Shown piece by piece: positions 29,870-40,507 of a DNA stretch of 64,000 nucleotides. The position numbers were made by a program, and so were the translations under genes. Each line of letters starts with the position of its first letter. Within the stretch, counting starts at the first letter, position 1. The DNA is taken from NCBI GenBank assembly GCA_947478785.1, contig CANJXI010000008.1, positions 1-64,000 of the forward strand, given 5' to 3'. This stretch comes from Caulobacteraceae bacterium (GTDB lineage Bacteria; Pseudomonadota; Alphaproteobacteria; Caulobacterales; Caulobacteraceae). The notes below the pieces were generated by a model. That model saw nothing but the letters and a program-made list of their open reading frames with translations, had not been told where the DNA came from and searched no databases.

Positions 29870-31227
29870 TGAGGATCCGATCGCGCGTGATCGGCCGCTG
29901 GATCAAGCGGCAGATGCCGAAGACGCTGTTCGGCCGCTCGCTGCTGATCATCGTCCTGCCGGTGGCGATCATGCAGATCGCGGTGGCCTATGTGTTCTTC
30001 GACAACCAGTGGCAGTCGGTGACCGCCCGGCTTTCCGAGGGCCTGGCCGGCGACATCGCCTGGGCAGTGGAAAGCTACCAGGAGGACCCCAGCGACGAGG
30101 GATTCGCCAAGCTCTCCAGCCGGGCCGAGGAATCCATGGGCCTATCCATCGCGCTGCAGCCCGGTCGCAAGCTGCCGGCGACGCGCCGCGACGCCCCGAT
30201 GCTGGCCGAACCCTTCCTGGCCCCCATCGACCATTCCCTGGAGCGCGCCCTGGAGAGCCGGCTGGACAGCCCGTTCTGGTTCGACACCACCCGCTACCCG
30301 GCCTACGTCGACATCCGGGTCCAGACGCCCAACGGGGTGATGCGCATCCTGGCGCCGCGCGAACGGGCCTTCGCCACCAAGGGGCACATCTTCGTGCTCT
30401 GGCTGACCGTGGCGACCGTGCTTCTGACCGCCATCGCGATCTTCTTCATCCGCAACCAGGTTCGCGCTATCGAGCGGCTGGCCAACGCCGCCGAGGCCTT
30501 CGGGCGGGGCGGCGACGCGCCGGCGTTCAAGCCGCACGGCGCTCGCGAGGTCCGCCGCGCCGCCACCGCCTTCATCGACATGCGGGCCCGCATCCAGCGC
30601 CACATAGACCAGCGAACGACTCTCCTCGCTTCCGTCAGCCATGACCTGCGCACCCCGCTCACCCGGCTCAAGCTGGCCCTGGCGCTGGGCGAGCCGGGCA
30701 AGCGCAACGAGGCGATGAAACGCGACCTGGCCGAGATGGAGCACATGATCGACGAATACCTGGCCTTCGCCCGCGGCGAGGGCGGCGAGGCGGTCGAGGC
30801 CGTCCCCTTGCGCGCGCTGATCGAGGAGGTGAGCGAGGGCGCCGTGCGGGCCGGCGCGCGGGTGACGCTGGAAGCCGACCCGGCCTTGACCGCCAGCGTC
30901 AGGCCAAATGCGCTGAAGCGGGCGCTCTCCAACCTGGTGATGAACGCGGCGGTCTATGGCGAGCGCGTCGAGGTGACCGCACGCACGACCCCGCACGGCG
31001 GCGTCGAGATCCTGGTGGACGACGATGGGCCAGGTATTCCGGAGGACCGTTACGAGGAGGCTTTCAAGGCGTTCGGCCGCCTCGACGAGGCGCGCAACCA
31101 GAACGAAAAGGGCGTCGGCCTGGGTCTCGCCATCGCCCGCGACGTCGCCCGCGGCCACGGCGGCGACATCACCTTGGCGCGATCGCCTCTGGGCGGTCTG
31201 CGGGCGGTGGTGCGGCTGCCGGGGTAA
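29869..31227 (+). CDS. EnvZ-like sensor histidine kinase
   Basis: HAMP region, ASVSHDLRTPLTRLKLAL, DDDGPGIP, GVGLGLAIARDVARGHGG. Confidence 0.95.
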   Translation: MRIRSRVIGRWIKRQMPKTLFGRSLLIIVLPVAIMQIAVAYVFFDNQWQSVTARLSEGLAGDIAWAVESYQEDPSDEGFAKLSSRAEESMGLSIALQPGRKLPATRRDAPMLAEPFLAPIDHSLERALESRLDSPFWFDTTRYPAYVDIRVQTPNGVMRILAPRERAFATKGHIFVLWLTVATVLLTAIAIFFIRNQVRAIERLANAAEAFGRGGDAPAFKPHGAREVRRAATAFIDMRARIQRHIDQRTTLLASVSHDLRTPLTRLKLALALGEPGKRNEAMKRDLAEMEHMIDEYLAFARGEGGEAVEAVPLRALIEEVSEGAVRAGARVTLEADPALTASVRPNALKRALSNLVMNAAVYGERVEVTARTTPHGGVEILVDDDGPGIPEDRYEEAFKAFGRLDEARNQNEKGVGLGLAIARDVARGHGGDITLARSPLGGLRAVVRLPG

Positions 31228-31229
31228 CC

Positions 31230-32027
31230 TTAGCCGCCCAGCTCCTTGGAGCGGCGCATGGCCTTCTGGACCGCGTCGCGGAGCAGGGGCGGCAGGCCGT
31301 TGGCGCCCAGGAGGACGTTGAGCGCCGCCTCCGTCGTGCCGCCGGGCGAGGTGACCTGGCGGCGCAGCTCCACAGGATCCAGCCCGCTCTTGGCCAGCAG
31401 CGCCGCGGCCCCGACCAGCGTCGAGCGGGCGAGCTTGCTGGCCTCCGCCGGCGGCAGGCCGGCCGAGGCGCCGGCGGCCTCCAGCGCCTCCAGGAAGGCG
31501 TAGAGATAGGCCGGCCCGGAACCCGAGACGGCGGTGGCCGCATGCATCTGGCCCTCATCGGAGAGTTCGACCACCGTACCGAGCGGCTTGAAGAGGGCGA
31601 CCGCGCGAGCCAGGGCTTCGGGCGTGTCGGCATGCAGGCTGGCGGTGCCCTGGCCGATGGCCGCCGCCGTCGTCGGCATGGCGCGGGCCACCGCGCGTCC
31701 GCCGAAGGCATGGGCGATTTTCTCGGCCTTCACGCCCGCGGCGATCGAGACGATGACGGCGTCGGGCGCCAGTCTTTTGGCGTACTGTTCCGCCGCCTCT
31801 GTCCAGGCCTGAGGCTTGACGCAGAGGACCACGGTCTTGGCCCGCGCCAGCTCCGACTCGGGCGGGTTGAGCACCGCGCCGGCCTTGATCGCCGCCAGGG
31901 CGTCTTCCCCTGGCTGTGGATCGACAATCATGATCTCGCCGGGCGGGAACGCCTTGGCCTTGCGCCATCCGGCGAGGATCGCGCCGCCCATACGGCCGGC
32001 GCCAAGCATCAGGATGGGAGTGATCAT
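31230..32027 (-). CDS. proC: Pyrroline-5-carboxylate reductase
   Basis: MLGAGRMGGAILAGW, RAMPTTAAAIGQG, AVSGSGPAYLYAFLEAL, TSPGGTTEAAL. Confidence 0.96.
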   Translation of the reverse strand: MITPILMLGAGRMGGAILAGWRKAKAFPPGEIMIVDPQPGEDALAAIKAGAVLNPPESELARAKTVVLCVKPQAWTEAAEQYAKRLAPDAVIVSIAAGVKAEKIAHAFGGRAVARAMPTTAAAIGQGTASLHADTPEALARAVALFKPLGTVVELSDEGQMHAATAVSGSGPAYLYAFLEALEAAGASAGLPPAEASKLARSTLVGAAALLAKSGLDPVELRRQVTSPGGTTEAALNVLLGANGLPPLLRDAVQKAMRRSKELGG

Positions 32028-32117
32028 GGGTTAAGCTGTAGCGGCCTCACCCACCGCCGTCATCCACAGACGCGTGACGTCGTCCGTTTCCGCGCGGCTT
32101 GCCGCCATGCGCGGGCG

Positions 32118-32621
32118 TTATGCCTCGCCGACGGTCTCGAACATGCAGGCGGCGATGGCTTCCTTGGCGGACTTGGAGCCCTTCACCAGGAAATCGAACG
32201 CCGGGTAGAACCGGTCGGCGCCTTCCACGGCCACGTCGATCATGGCGGCGGCCTGGGCCAGGCTCGGCTGTTCGTTGGTCATCAGCGCCATGCCGTGACG
32301 GAAGATGACCTCGCCGTCCTCCCAGAGTTCGAAGTGCCCCAGCCACACGCGCGGGTTCACCTGGGCGATCAGTTCGTGGGCGGCTTCGCGCTGCGCGGCG
32401 TCCACCGTCAGGTCCATGGACAGGCAGAGCTGCAGGCAGTCGCCCTCCGGCCGCCAGGCGAACCACAGCTCGTAGTCCTTCCAGTCCCCGGCCAGGGTGA
32501 AGGCCAAGTCGCCGTCTTCGGTGCGGTCGAATTCCAGGTTCTCGGCGGCCAGGACATGTTCCACGACATCCAGGGGATCGTTGCCGAGCAGGACGGTGTC
32601 GTCAGACTGGGTGGTGTCCAT
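32118..32621 (-). CDS. YbjN domain-containing protein
   Basis: DPLDVVEHVLAAENLEFDRTEDGDLAFTLAGDWKDYELWFAWRPE. Confidence 0.85.
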   Translation of the reverse strand: MDTTQSDDTVLLGNDPLDVVEHVLAAENLEFDRTEDGDLAFTLAGDWKDYELWFAWRPEGDCLQLCLSMDLTVDAAQREAAHELIAQVNPRVWLGHFELWEDGEVIFRHGMALMTNEQPSLAQAAAMIDVAVEGADRFYPAFDFLVKGSKSAKEAIAACMFETVGEA

Positions 32622-32759
32622 TAGACCCCTTTCGCAGCGGGCTGGGCGCGGACAGCCGCGCCCGAATCGCCAGCGATATTGAAATTAATCCGGTTTGTGG
32701 CCACGGCGTCACCTGGTTCTTGCCACAGGCGAGCCACGTTCGCGTGTTTGGCTTATTAT

Positions 32760-33011
32760 TCAGTCTGCCTGCTTCTTGGCGGCGGACGCCGCCTTCTTCC
32801 CGCGCAGCGCCTCGACCTCGGCGCGCAGGCCGGCCAGTTCCGCCTTCAACGCGTCGAAGTCCTCGCGGCGGACGAGGTCCAGTTCGGCGACCAGACGGTC
32901 CGTCTGGGCGCGGAAGGCGGCCTTGGCCTCTTCGCCGGCGGCCTGGGCCAGGCCCATCGCGGCGGTGGTGAGCTTGGCCATCTCGTCGAGGAAGGGGTTC
33001 TGTGTCTGCAT
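32760..33011 (-). CDS. UbiK family ubiquinone biosynthesis accessory factor (BMFP)
   Basis: MQTQNPFLDEMAKLTTAAMGLAQAAGEEAKAAFRAQTDRLVAELDLVRREDFDALKAEL. Confidence 0.88.
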   Translation of the reverse strand: MQTQNPFLDEMAKLTTAAMGLAQAAGEEAKAAFRAQTDRLVAELDLVRREDFDALKAELAGLRAEVEALRGKKAASAAKKQAD

Positions 33012-33111
33012 CTAGCGGCTCTAAACGGCGGGATTTCGCGCCCGTCACATCCTCTATATGGCGCTCAAGGGGTGAAAGCGAAGGGGTTCTCCTCTAAAGC
33101 TGCCCCGACCT

Positions 33112-33984
33112 TTGCCTTGGAGCCGCCTTTACGTGCCCTTTCCGGATTTCGACCCTGTCCTCATTCATCTGGGCCCGATCGCGATCCGCTGGTACGCCCT
33201 GGCCTATATCGCGGGCATCCTGCTGGGCTGGCGGTATGTGGTGGGACTCGTGCGAAATCCCAGCCTTTGGGCCAAGCGCGGACCGGCGACCACGCCGGAA
33301 AAGGTCGACGACCTGATCCTCTGGATCACCCTTGGCATCATCGTCGGCGGCCGGTTGGGCCATGTGATCTTTTATACCCCGCGGATCATCTGGACCGACC
33401 CTGTCGAGATCCTGAAGACCTGGCATGGCGGGATGAGCTTCCACGGCGGCTTCCTGGGGGTGGTGATCGCCTGCGCCGCCTTCGCCTACCGCAACCGCAT
33501 CGACCCCTTGCGGCTGGGCGACATTGCCGCGGCCGCCACCCCGATCGGTCTGTTCTTCGGGCGCGTCGCCAACTTCATCAACGGCGAGCTATGGGGCCGG
33601 CCGACGACCCTGCCATGGGGCATGGTGTTTCCGGGGGCTGGCGATCTGCCCCGCCATCCGAGCCAGCTCTACGAGGCCGCGCTGGAGGGGATCGTGCTGT
33701 TCCTGGTTCTCCGCTGGGCGACCCATGGGGCCAAGCTCCTGAACCGGCGCGGCGTGGTCACGGGACTGTTCATCGCCGGCTACGGCGTCATCCGGGTCCT
33801 GCTGGAGACGGTCCGCGAGCCCGACAGATACATGCCGCAATTCCCGTTCGGCCTGACCATGGGGATCATGCTTTCCGCGCCGATGATCCTGGCGGGCCTG
33901 TTCCTGATCTTGCGAGGGCTCAGCGAACCGATTCCCACCCTGGAGACGGCGACGCCCGCCGCCGGCGACGATGAGCCTCGCTGA
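33112..33984 (+). CDS. lgt: Prolipoprotein diacylglyceryl transferase
   Basis: GPIAIRWYALAYIAGI, WHGGMSFHGGFLG, GRVANFINGELWG, HPSQLYEA. Confidence 0.96.
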   Translation: MPWSRLYVPFPDFDPVLIHLGPIAIRWYALAYIAGILLGWRYVVGLVRNPSLWAKRGPATTPEKVDDLILWITLGIIVGGRLGHVIFYTPRIIWTDPVEILKTWHGGMSFHGGFLGVVIACAAFAYRNRIDPLRLGDIAAAATPIGLFFGRVANFINGELWGRPTTLPWGMVFPGAGDLPRHPSQLYEAALEGIVLFLVLRWATHGAKLLNRRGVVTGLFIAGYGVIRVLLETVREPDRYMPQFPFGLTMGIMLSAPMILAGLFLILRGLSEPIPTLETATPAAGDDEPR

Positions 33985-35029
33985 CCGGCTGACCGCCGAG
34001 ATCACCCAGGGCGGCCCGATCAGCGTCGCCCGTTACATCACCGCCTGCCTGCACGATCCGGACTTCGGCTATTACGCCACGCGCCCGGCCCTCGGGCTCG
34101 ACGGCGATTTCGTCACGGCGCCGTTGATCAGCCAGATGTTCGGCGAGCTGGTCGGCGTCTGGGCGGCCTCCACCTGGGAGCTGATGGGCCGGCCCGCGCC
34201 GTTCCGCCTGGTGGAGATGGGGCCCGGCGACGGCACGCTGATGAGCGATATCCTGCGCGCCACGCGCCACGCGCCGGGATTCATCGAGGCCGCCGACCTG
34301 TGGCTTGTCGAGGTCTCCGAACCCCTGAAGATCCTGCAGCGCAACCGGCTGGGCGAGGCGCCGCGATGGGCGCCGGCCCTGGCGGAGGTTCCGGGCGGCG
34401 CGCCCCTGATCCTGGTGGCCAACGAGTTGCTGGATTGCCTGCCCGCGCGCCAGTTCGTGCGCACCGCCACCGGCTGGGCCGAGCAGGTGGTGGGCCTGGA
34501 CGCCCGCCGGCGTCTGACCTTTGGCCTCGCCGCCACCCCGGTGGCCAGCCTGCTGCCCGACGCCGCCCTGGGCCAGGTCTATGAACAGTCGGCCCCGCAG
34601 GCGGCGCTGGGCGGCGAGATCGGCCGGCGGATCGCCACCGACGGCGGCGCCGCGCTGTTGATCGACTACGGGCGCGCCATCCCCGGTTTCGGCGACACCC
34701 TGCAGGCGCTCAGCCGCCACGAGAAGGTCGATCCCCTGGCCAATCCCGGCAAGGCCGACCTGACGATCCACGCGGATTTCCCCGCGGTCATGCGCGCCGC
34801 CCGCGCCGGGGGCGCGGAGGCGGCCGTCCTGACCCAGGCCGACTTCCTGGCCAGGCTCGGGATAGGCGCCCGCGCCGAGGCCCTGGTGCGGGCCCGCCCC
34901 GACCGCGCAGCCACCATCGGCCGCCAGCTCCACCGCCTGGTCAGCGCCGACGAGATGGGCGAGTTGTTCAAGGCCTGCGCGATCTTCGCGCCGGGCCAGA
35001 CACCGCCGGGCTTCGAGGAGACCACATGA
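33971..35029 (+). CDS. SAM-dependent methyltransferase, MidA/NDUFAF7-like
   Basis: GPISVARYITACLHDPDFGYYATR, MGPGDGTLMSDILR, VANELLDCLPARQFV, LLIDYGRAIPGFGDTLQAL. Confidence 0.92.
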   Translation: MSLADRLTAEITQGGPISVARYITACLHDPDFGYYATRPALGLDGDFVTAPLISQMFGELVGVWAASTWELMGRPAPFRLVEMGPGDGTLMSDILRATRHAPGFIEAADLWLVEVSEPLKILQRNRLGEAPRWAPALAEVPGGAPLILVANELLDCLPARQFVRTATGWAEQVVGLDARRRLTFGLAATPVASLLPDAALGQVYEQSAPQAALGGEIGRRIATDGGAALLIDYGRAIPGFGDTLQALSRHEKVDPLANPGKADLTIHADFPAVMRAARAGGAEAAVLTQADFLARLGIGARAEALVRARPDRAATIGRQLHRLVSADEMGELFKACAIFAPGQTPPGFEETT

Positions 35030-35802
35030 GCCTGCCCGTCCTCACCTCTCCGCTGCTGCAGGTCGAGGGCGTCCGGCACGCCTTTTTCACGCGCCAGGGC
35101 GGCGTCTCGAAGGGGATTTACGCGGGCCTCAACGTCGGCCTGGGCTCCAACGACGACCCTGAAGCCGTGCGCGAGAACCGCCGCTGGGCCGCGGCCCACT
35201 TCGGAGCGGAAAGCCTGGTCACCGCTTACCAGGTGCATTCCGCTGTAGCGCTCACGGCCGACGGCGACTGGCCTGCCGGGCCGCCACAGGGCGACGCGGT
35301 GATCAGCGCCGTGGGCGGGGTCGTCTGCGGCGCGCTGGCCGCCGACTGCGCCCCGGTGCTGCTTTGCGATCCGCAAGCCCGGGTGGTCGCCGCCGCCCAT
35401 GCCGGCTGGCAAGGCGCGCTTGGCGGCGTCGTCGAAGCCGCCGTCGCGCGGATGGAGAGCCTGGGCGCGGAGCGCCGCCGCCTGCGTGCGGCCGTGGGGC
35501 CGTGCATCGGGCCTCGGTCCTATGAGGTGGGCCTTGAGTTCCTGGAGCGCTTCATCGCGGTCGATCCCGCCCACGCCGCCTTCTTCACCGCCGGCGTCAC
35601 CCCCGACAAGCGCATGTTCGACCTGCCGGCCTTCGTGCTCGGACGGCTGCGGGCCGCGGGCGTCGGGACATGTGAATGGATCGGCCGCGACACCTGCGCC
35701 GAGCCGGAACATTTCTTCTCGAACCGGCGGGCGTTCAAACAGGGCGCACCCGACTACGGGCGGCTGTTGTCAGCGATCGTCCTGACCGGACCTTCGTCCT
35801 AG
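35026..35802 (+). CDS. pgeF: Peptidoglycan editing factor PgeF / polyphenol oxidase family
   Basis: HAFFTRQGGVSKGIYAGLNVGLGSNDDPEAVRENR, AADCAPVLLCDPQARVVAAAHAGWQGALGGV. Confidence 0.94.
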   Translation: MSLPVLTSPLLQVEGVRHAFFTRQGGVSKGIYAGLNVGLGSNDDPEAVRENRRWAAAHFGAESLVTAYQVHSAVALTADGDWPAGPPQGDAVISAVGGVVCGALAADCAPVLLCDPQARVVAAAHAGWQGALGGVVEAAVARMESLGAERRRLRAAVGPCIGPRSYEVGLEFLERFIAVDPAHAAFFTAGVTPDKRMFDLPAFVLGRLRAAGVGTCEWIGRDTCAEPEHFFSNRRAFKQGAPDYGRLLSAIVLTGPSS

Positions 35803-37436
35803 CCCAGGTCGATCAGGCCCATCTTGGCCAACCGGCCGACGATCTCCGCCATGGCGTCCGGCGAAATCCCGGCCCCTTGCGCCAGGGCCGCGACGGTGGG
35901 CGCGCCGGCCGCCAGGGCCGCGAAGATCCGCTGCGCGGCCTGCGCCGGCAGCTTCCAGTGCGCCAGGATGGGATGTCCGGCCAAGGACTCATAGGTCGAC
36001 AGGCTGGCGTCGGCGGCGGCGGCGATGGGCGTGTCCGGCCTGATCGTGTGGGTCGAATAGTGGCCGAAGACCTCGAAGGGATCGCGCCGGCCGGATGCTG
36101 AGCGGGGCGCCCCATGCAGTAGCGCCGATGTCGCGTCACGCCGGCGGATGGCGTTCAGCTCGGCCCACAGCGCCTGGTAGCGCCCATAGATCACCGACCA
36201 GTCGTAGATTTCCCGCGCGCGGCTCCGTCCGGCCGCACCCATCCGCCGGCGCAGATCGCCGTCGACGACGAGGTCGGTGAGCCGGGCGACCAGCGCGCGC
36301 ATGTCGACGGCGACAGCCGAGCTCATCCGCGAGAGGAAGAGATCGTAGCTAGCCGTCCCGACTTCATGGTCCCGCCCCGCCGGTTCCCCGGCGCCGGCGG
36401 CCGGCTGCCATGTGGCGATCCGGAAGCCGTCGATCCCGTCGCGGATGGTGTCCTTGTAGCCGTTCCAATCGGTGACCAGAACCGGCAGGCCCGCCGCCAT
36501 GGCCTCCACCGGCGTGAGCCCGAAGGTTTCCTGGATGCTGTCGGAGAGCGTGATGAAGATGTCGGCGGCCGCCCAGCTTCCGCGATAGAGCGCCGGGTCC
36601 TTGCCATCGAGGAAGATGCAGCGGACGTCGGGGCAGAACCGGGCGGCGGCCGAGCGGAAGGCGTTCTCAAGGTCCTGGTTGACGAACTGGCCGGCATGCA
36701 GGATCGCGATCCGCCGCCCTGTCGCCTGGGCCGCCGCCTGCAGGGCCCGGTACATCGGATAAGGATGGGCCTTGCCGTTGATGGAGAACCGCCCCGCGAA
36801 GAGGGCCACGACCTCGTCATCTGCGATATCCGAGTCGGCGCGCGCCGCGGCGCGGTCCTCGGCGGTGAACGCGTAGTCCTCGCAGTGGACGCCCAGGGGA
36901 ATCAGCGGCGTCAGGGGGCGGGGCGACGTCACCGCGCACCCGAACCGCCATTTCAGATAGTCGGCCTGAGTGTCCAGACCACCGTGGATCACGCTCACCG
37001 CCGCCGAGGACGTGCAGATCACCGCGTCCCAGGGCATGATCGGCGCCACCGCCATGTCGGCGATCTGGTCCAGCGCGCCGCCGGACGCCAGCGTGTGGGT
37101 CACGCCACAGAGGCTATACTGGTCCGCCCCCACCCGCAGGCGCGAGCGGGCTGACAGGTCGATGACATGGTCGGGCCGATAGAGCACGCCGCAGGGGCCG
37201 AGTAGATCGAGCCGCCTGGCTGGAATCCAGCGGGTCTGGGCCGCCGGATCCAATTCGGCCACGCGGGCGCGAAAGGCCTCAGCGGACGCGGGGCTGGGCG
37301 TATAGGCGGCCAGCGGATCGTCGCCCCTGGCCTTGACCGCCGCGCGCAGGAAGCCGTCGCCCGCCGACTGACGCCCCATGAGCCTGGGGCCGGTCGTCAG
37401 ATAGCCGTCGGGTTCGAACAGGATCGCGGGATGCAC
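35799..37436 (-). CDS. Glycosyltransferase family 4/GT-B with C-terminal extension
   Basis: DSIQETFGLTPVEAMAAGLPVLVTDWNGYKDTIRDGIDGF; GTG start 37436 inferred. Confidence 0.88.
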   Translation of the reverse strand: MHPAILFEPDGYLTTGPRLMGRQSAGDGFLRAAVKARGDDPLAAYTPSPASAEAFRARVAELDPAAQTRWIPARRLDLLGPCGVLYRPDHVIDLSARSRLRVGADQYSLCGVTHTLASGGALDQIADMAVAPIMPWDAVICTSSAAVSVIHGGLDTQADYLKWRFGCAVTSPRPLTPLIPLGVHCEDYAFTAEDRAAARADSDIADDEVVALFAGRFSINGKAHPYPMYRALQAAAQATGRRIAILHAGQFVNQDLENAFRSAAARFCPDVRCIFLDGKDPALYRGSWAAADIFITLSDSIQETFGLTPVEAMAAGLPVLVTDWNGYKDTIRDGIDGFRIATWQPAAGAGEPAGRDHEVGTASYDLFLSRMSSAVAVDMRALVARLTDLVVDGDLRRRMGAAGRSRAREIYDWSVIYGRYQALWAELNAIRRRDATSALLHGAPRSASGRRDPFEVFGHYSTHTIRPDTPIAAAADASLSTYESLAGHPILAHWKLPAQAAQRIFAALAAGAPTVAALAQGAGISPDAMAEIVGRLAKMGLIDLG

Positions 37437-37590
37437 CCTGCGGCGACTAACATGGTGCCCGTGTCGCGACCAAGCCGGCAACGGAGAGAGCCGGTCCGAA
37501 ACCCGATCGCAGCCGCGCGGGCGGGGATAGACTCGCCCGCCTCCCCTGCTACAAGCCCGAGCTTAGCGAACTCGTCAGTGTGGGGCCCCG

Positions 37591-38526
37591 ATGAAGCTGC
37601 TGGCCGGCAACTCCAATCGCACGCTTGCCGAGGCCGTCGCCTCCCATCTGGATCTGCCGTTGACCAAGGCCCAGGTGAAGCGCTTCGCCGACAACGAGGT
37701 CTGGGTGACCATCGACGAGAACGTCCGCGGCGAGGACGTCTTCGTCATCCAGTCGACCAGCTATCCGGCCAACGACAATCTCATGGAGCTGCTGATCTGC
37801 ATCGACGCGCTGAAACGCGCCTCCGCCAGGCGGATCACCGCGGTGATGCCCTACTTCGGCTACGCGCGGCAGGACCGAAAGACCGGCGGCCGCACGCCGA
37901 TCTCGGCCAAGCTGGTGGCCAACCTGGTCACCCGGGCCGGCGCAGACCGGGTGCTGACCATGGATCTGCACTCCGGTCAGATCCAGGGCTTCTTCGACAT
38001 CCCCACCGACAACCTGCTCTCGGCGCCGATCCTCGCCCAGGACATCAAGGACCACCACAAGAAGACCAGCGAACTGATGATCGTTTCGCCCGACGTGGGC
38101 GGCGTGGTCCGCGCGCTGGCCGTCGCGACCCGGCTGAACGCCGAGCTCTCCATCGTCGACAAGCGCCGCTCGGGACCGGGCAAGAGCGAGGTCGCCAACA
38201 TCATCGGCGACGTGAAGGGCCGTCGCTGCATCCTGTTCGACGACATGATCGACGGCGGCGGCACGCTGACCAACGCCGCCCAGGCTCTGATCGACCACGG
38301 CGCGCTGGAGGTCTCGGCCTATGTCACCCACGGCGTGCTGTCGGGCGCAGCGGTGGAGCGGGTGAACGCCTCGATTCTCAAGGAACTGGTGATGACCGAT
38401 TCCATCCAGCCCCCGGACCGGGCCGCCGACGGCGGCAAGATCCGCTACGTGAGCTGCGACCGGCTCATCGGCGAGGCGATCCGCCGCATCGCCAATGAGG
38501 AGAGCGTGTCGAAACTGTTCGACTGA
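37591..38526 (+). CDS. prs: Ribose-phosphate pyrophosphokinase
   Basis: [67 protein letters not shown]. Confidence 0.97.
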   Translation: MKLLAGNSNRTLAEAVASHLDLPLTKAQVKRFADNEVWVTIDENVRGEDVFVIQSTSYPANDNLMELLICIDALKRASARRITAVMPYFGYARQDRKTGGRTPISAKLVANLVTRAGADRVLTMDLHSGQIQGFFDIPTDNLLSAPILAQDIKDHHKKTSELMIVSPDVGGVVRALAVATRLNAELSIVDKRRSGPGKSEVANIIGDVKGRRCILFDDMIDGGGTLTNAAQALIDHGALEVSAYVTHGVLSGAAVERVNASILKELVMTDSIQPPDRAADGGKIRYVSCDRLIGEAIRRIANEESVSKLFD

Positions 38527-38644
38527 GAACGCCGCCATCCTCTGCGGCCACGCTTGCTCAGCAAGTGTTTACCTTGCGAGGCCGTAAATTCGCCGGGGGG
38601 CATGTCGAATCGTTGTTCCACTCGCCCGAGGTGAAGGCTTCCTG

Positions 38645-39691
38645 ATGTTTTCGAATATTCCGGTCCGCCGCGCGCTTGGCGCCACCGCGCTCGCAGCGAT
38701 GCTCCTCCTCGTCGCCTGCGCCGAGCCCGCCCCCCCGCCGCCGGCCCCGCCGCCGGCCATTCCCACCATCAGCCTGTCGCCCCGCGTCATCGAGCAGGCC
38801 AGCGCCTATCGCGCCTACGTCGCGCGCGCCAACACCATCTCTCCCGGCTTCGTCGACGGCGCGGCCGTGGCCAACAGCCTGAAGACCGGCGAATCCTACG
38901 AGCCGCAACAGTTGCTGCGCGGGGCTATCGCCTATGGGGCCGTGGTCGCCCTGCAGGATCCGGAGTTCGTGGCCGGCGTGCGCAAGTTCGTCGCCGATCC
39001 CGAACAGCGCCGCACGGTGGCTTATGAGATCATGAAGGACCCGGCTTACGCGGTGGGGTTCCAGGGGTCGGCCGGGGCGGCGGGGCTGGTGATGGCCGCC
39101 CTGGGCGAGGACGGCCGCCGGCTGCTCGACCTCGGCCGCTCGGTGAAGCAGGCCGCCTATGACGTGCAGCATTCGCCATGGTCCAAGGCCGAGGTGCCTG
39201 ACCGCGAGATGCGACTGGCGCTCGCCAAACAGCTGTCGGCCTCGCCGCTGATGGGCGAGGTCTCGGAGACCGCGCGCCTGCAACTGGCGGTGAACGGCGG
39301 GGCCGCACTGGGGCTTTCCGGCCAGAGCGTCAGCCCGCCCTATACGCCGTTCGTGATTCGCAGCCTGGCGGTCGCGGCGCTGGCGGCCCTGGGCTACGCC
39401 GACGACGCGAGCCTGGCCCAGGTGATGCCGATCCTGGCCGATCCCACGGCGGCCACCTGCTTCAACATGTCCAAGCTCAACCTCTACCAGTGCCTGGCAG
39501 TCTCCAAGCCGCATTACGAGGACGTCTTCTGCCTTGGCCAGCACGTGCTGATCGACACCGGCAAGTGCCTGATCAAGGGCGCCGGCGTGACCGAGCCGGT
39601 CGACGCCCGCGCCGAAGCCATGGCTGCGGCGGCCAAGGCCGCGGAGAGCGTGGCGGCGAGCAAGAAGAAGAAACCCTCTAAAAAGCACTGA
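38645..39691 (+). CDS. Putative lipoprotein, function unknown
   Basis: Lipobox LLVAC, proline-rich linker AEPAPPPPAPPPAIP, Lys-rich tail. Confidence 0.75.
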   Translation: MFSNIPVRRALGATALAAMLLLVACAEPAPPPPAPPPAIPTISLSPRVIEQASAYRAYVARANTISPGFVDGAAVANSLKTGESYEPQQLLRGAIAYGAVVALQDPEFVAGVRKFVADPEQRRTVAYEIMKDPAYAVGFQGSAGAAGLVMAALGEDGRRLLDLGRSVKQAAYDVQHSPWSKAEVPDREMRLALAKQLSASPLMGEVSETARLQLAVNGGAALGLSGQSVSPPYTPFVIRSLAVAALAALGYADDASLAQVMPILADPTAATCFNMSKLNLYQCLAVSKPHYEDVFCLGQHVLIDTGKCLIKGAGVTEPVDARAEAMAAAAKAAESVAASKKKKPSKKH

Positions 39692-39817
39692 AGCCGCGGG
39701 GCGCGGGGCGTTGCGCGGGGCGGTCCTTTTGTGTATCTACGCGCACCCTTCGACCCTAGCGGTCACCTATGCGTCGCCGCGCCCCCTCGCGCGGCGGCTT
39801 CGTTTTGAGGCAAGGCC

Positions 39818-40477
39818 ATGGCCGATATCGTTCTGAACGTCGAAGTCCGCGATCGCACCGGCACGGGCGGCGCGCGCGACGCCCGCCGCGCCGGGCTCGT
39901 TCCCGGGGTGCTCTACGGCGGCGACAAGGACCCGGTGGCCATCTCGGTCCGGGCCAACGAGTTCCGCAAGGCGCTCTATACCGGCAAGCTCCTGGGCCAC
40001 CTGGTGACCCTGAAATACGGCGCGGAAACCCAGCCGGTGATCGCCAAGGCCATCGACATGCATCCGGTGACCGATGAGCCGACGCACTTCGACCTCTACC
40101 GCGTCGACGCCCATCAGAAGATCAAGATCCCGGTGCCGGTGCACTTCGCCAACCACGAGGCCTCGCCCGGCATCAAGCGTGGCGGCACGCTCAACATCGT
40201 GGGCCACGACGTGCTGGTCTCCTGCCTGGCCGACCACATCCCCGAGGAAATCATCGTCGACCTGACGGGCCTGGAAATCGGCGGCGCGATCCGCATTTCC
40301 GACCTGCCCTTCCCCGAAGGCGTGGAGCCGGCGATCGACGTGGCCACCGTGATCTGCACCGTCTCGGGCGCCTCGGCGCAGGGCGACGCCGATGACGCGG
40401 CCGACACCGCCGCAGGCGAAGCCGCCGCCGCCGAAAGCGCCGCGGAAGCCGCGGCCGAAGCGAGCGGCGAGGGCTAG
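39818..40477 (+). CDS. rplY: 50S ribosomal protein L25/general stress protein Ctc
   Basis: RRAGLVPGVLYGGDKDPVAISV, HFDLYRVDAHQKIKIPVPVHF; acidic C-tail. Confidence 0.96.
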   Translation: MADIVLNVEVRDRTGTGGARDARRAGLVPGVLYGGDKDPVAISVRANEFRKALYTGKLLGHLVTLKYGAETQPVIAKAIDMHPVTDEPTHFDLYRVDAHQKIKIPVPVHFANHEASPGIKRGGTLNIVGHDVLVSCLADHIPEEIIVDLTGLEIGGAIRISDLPFPEGVEPAIDVATVICTVSGASAQGDADDAADTAAGEAAAAESAAEAAAEASGEG

Positions 40478-40507
40478 TCCCGCCGCTCCGGCCTTCGGAG
40501 CGCGTCC

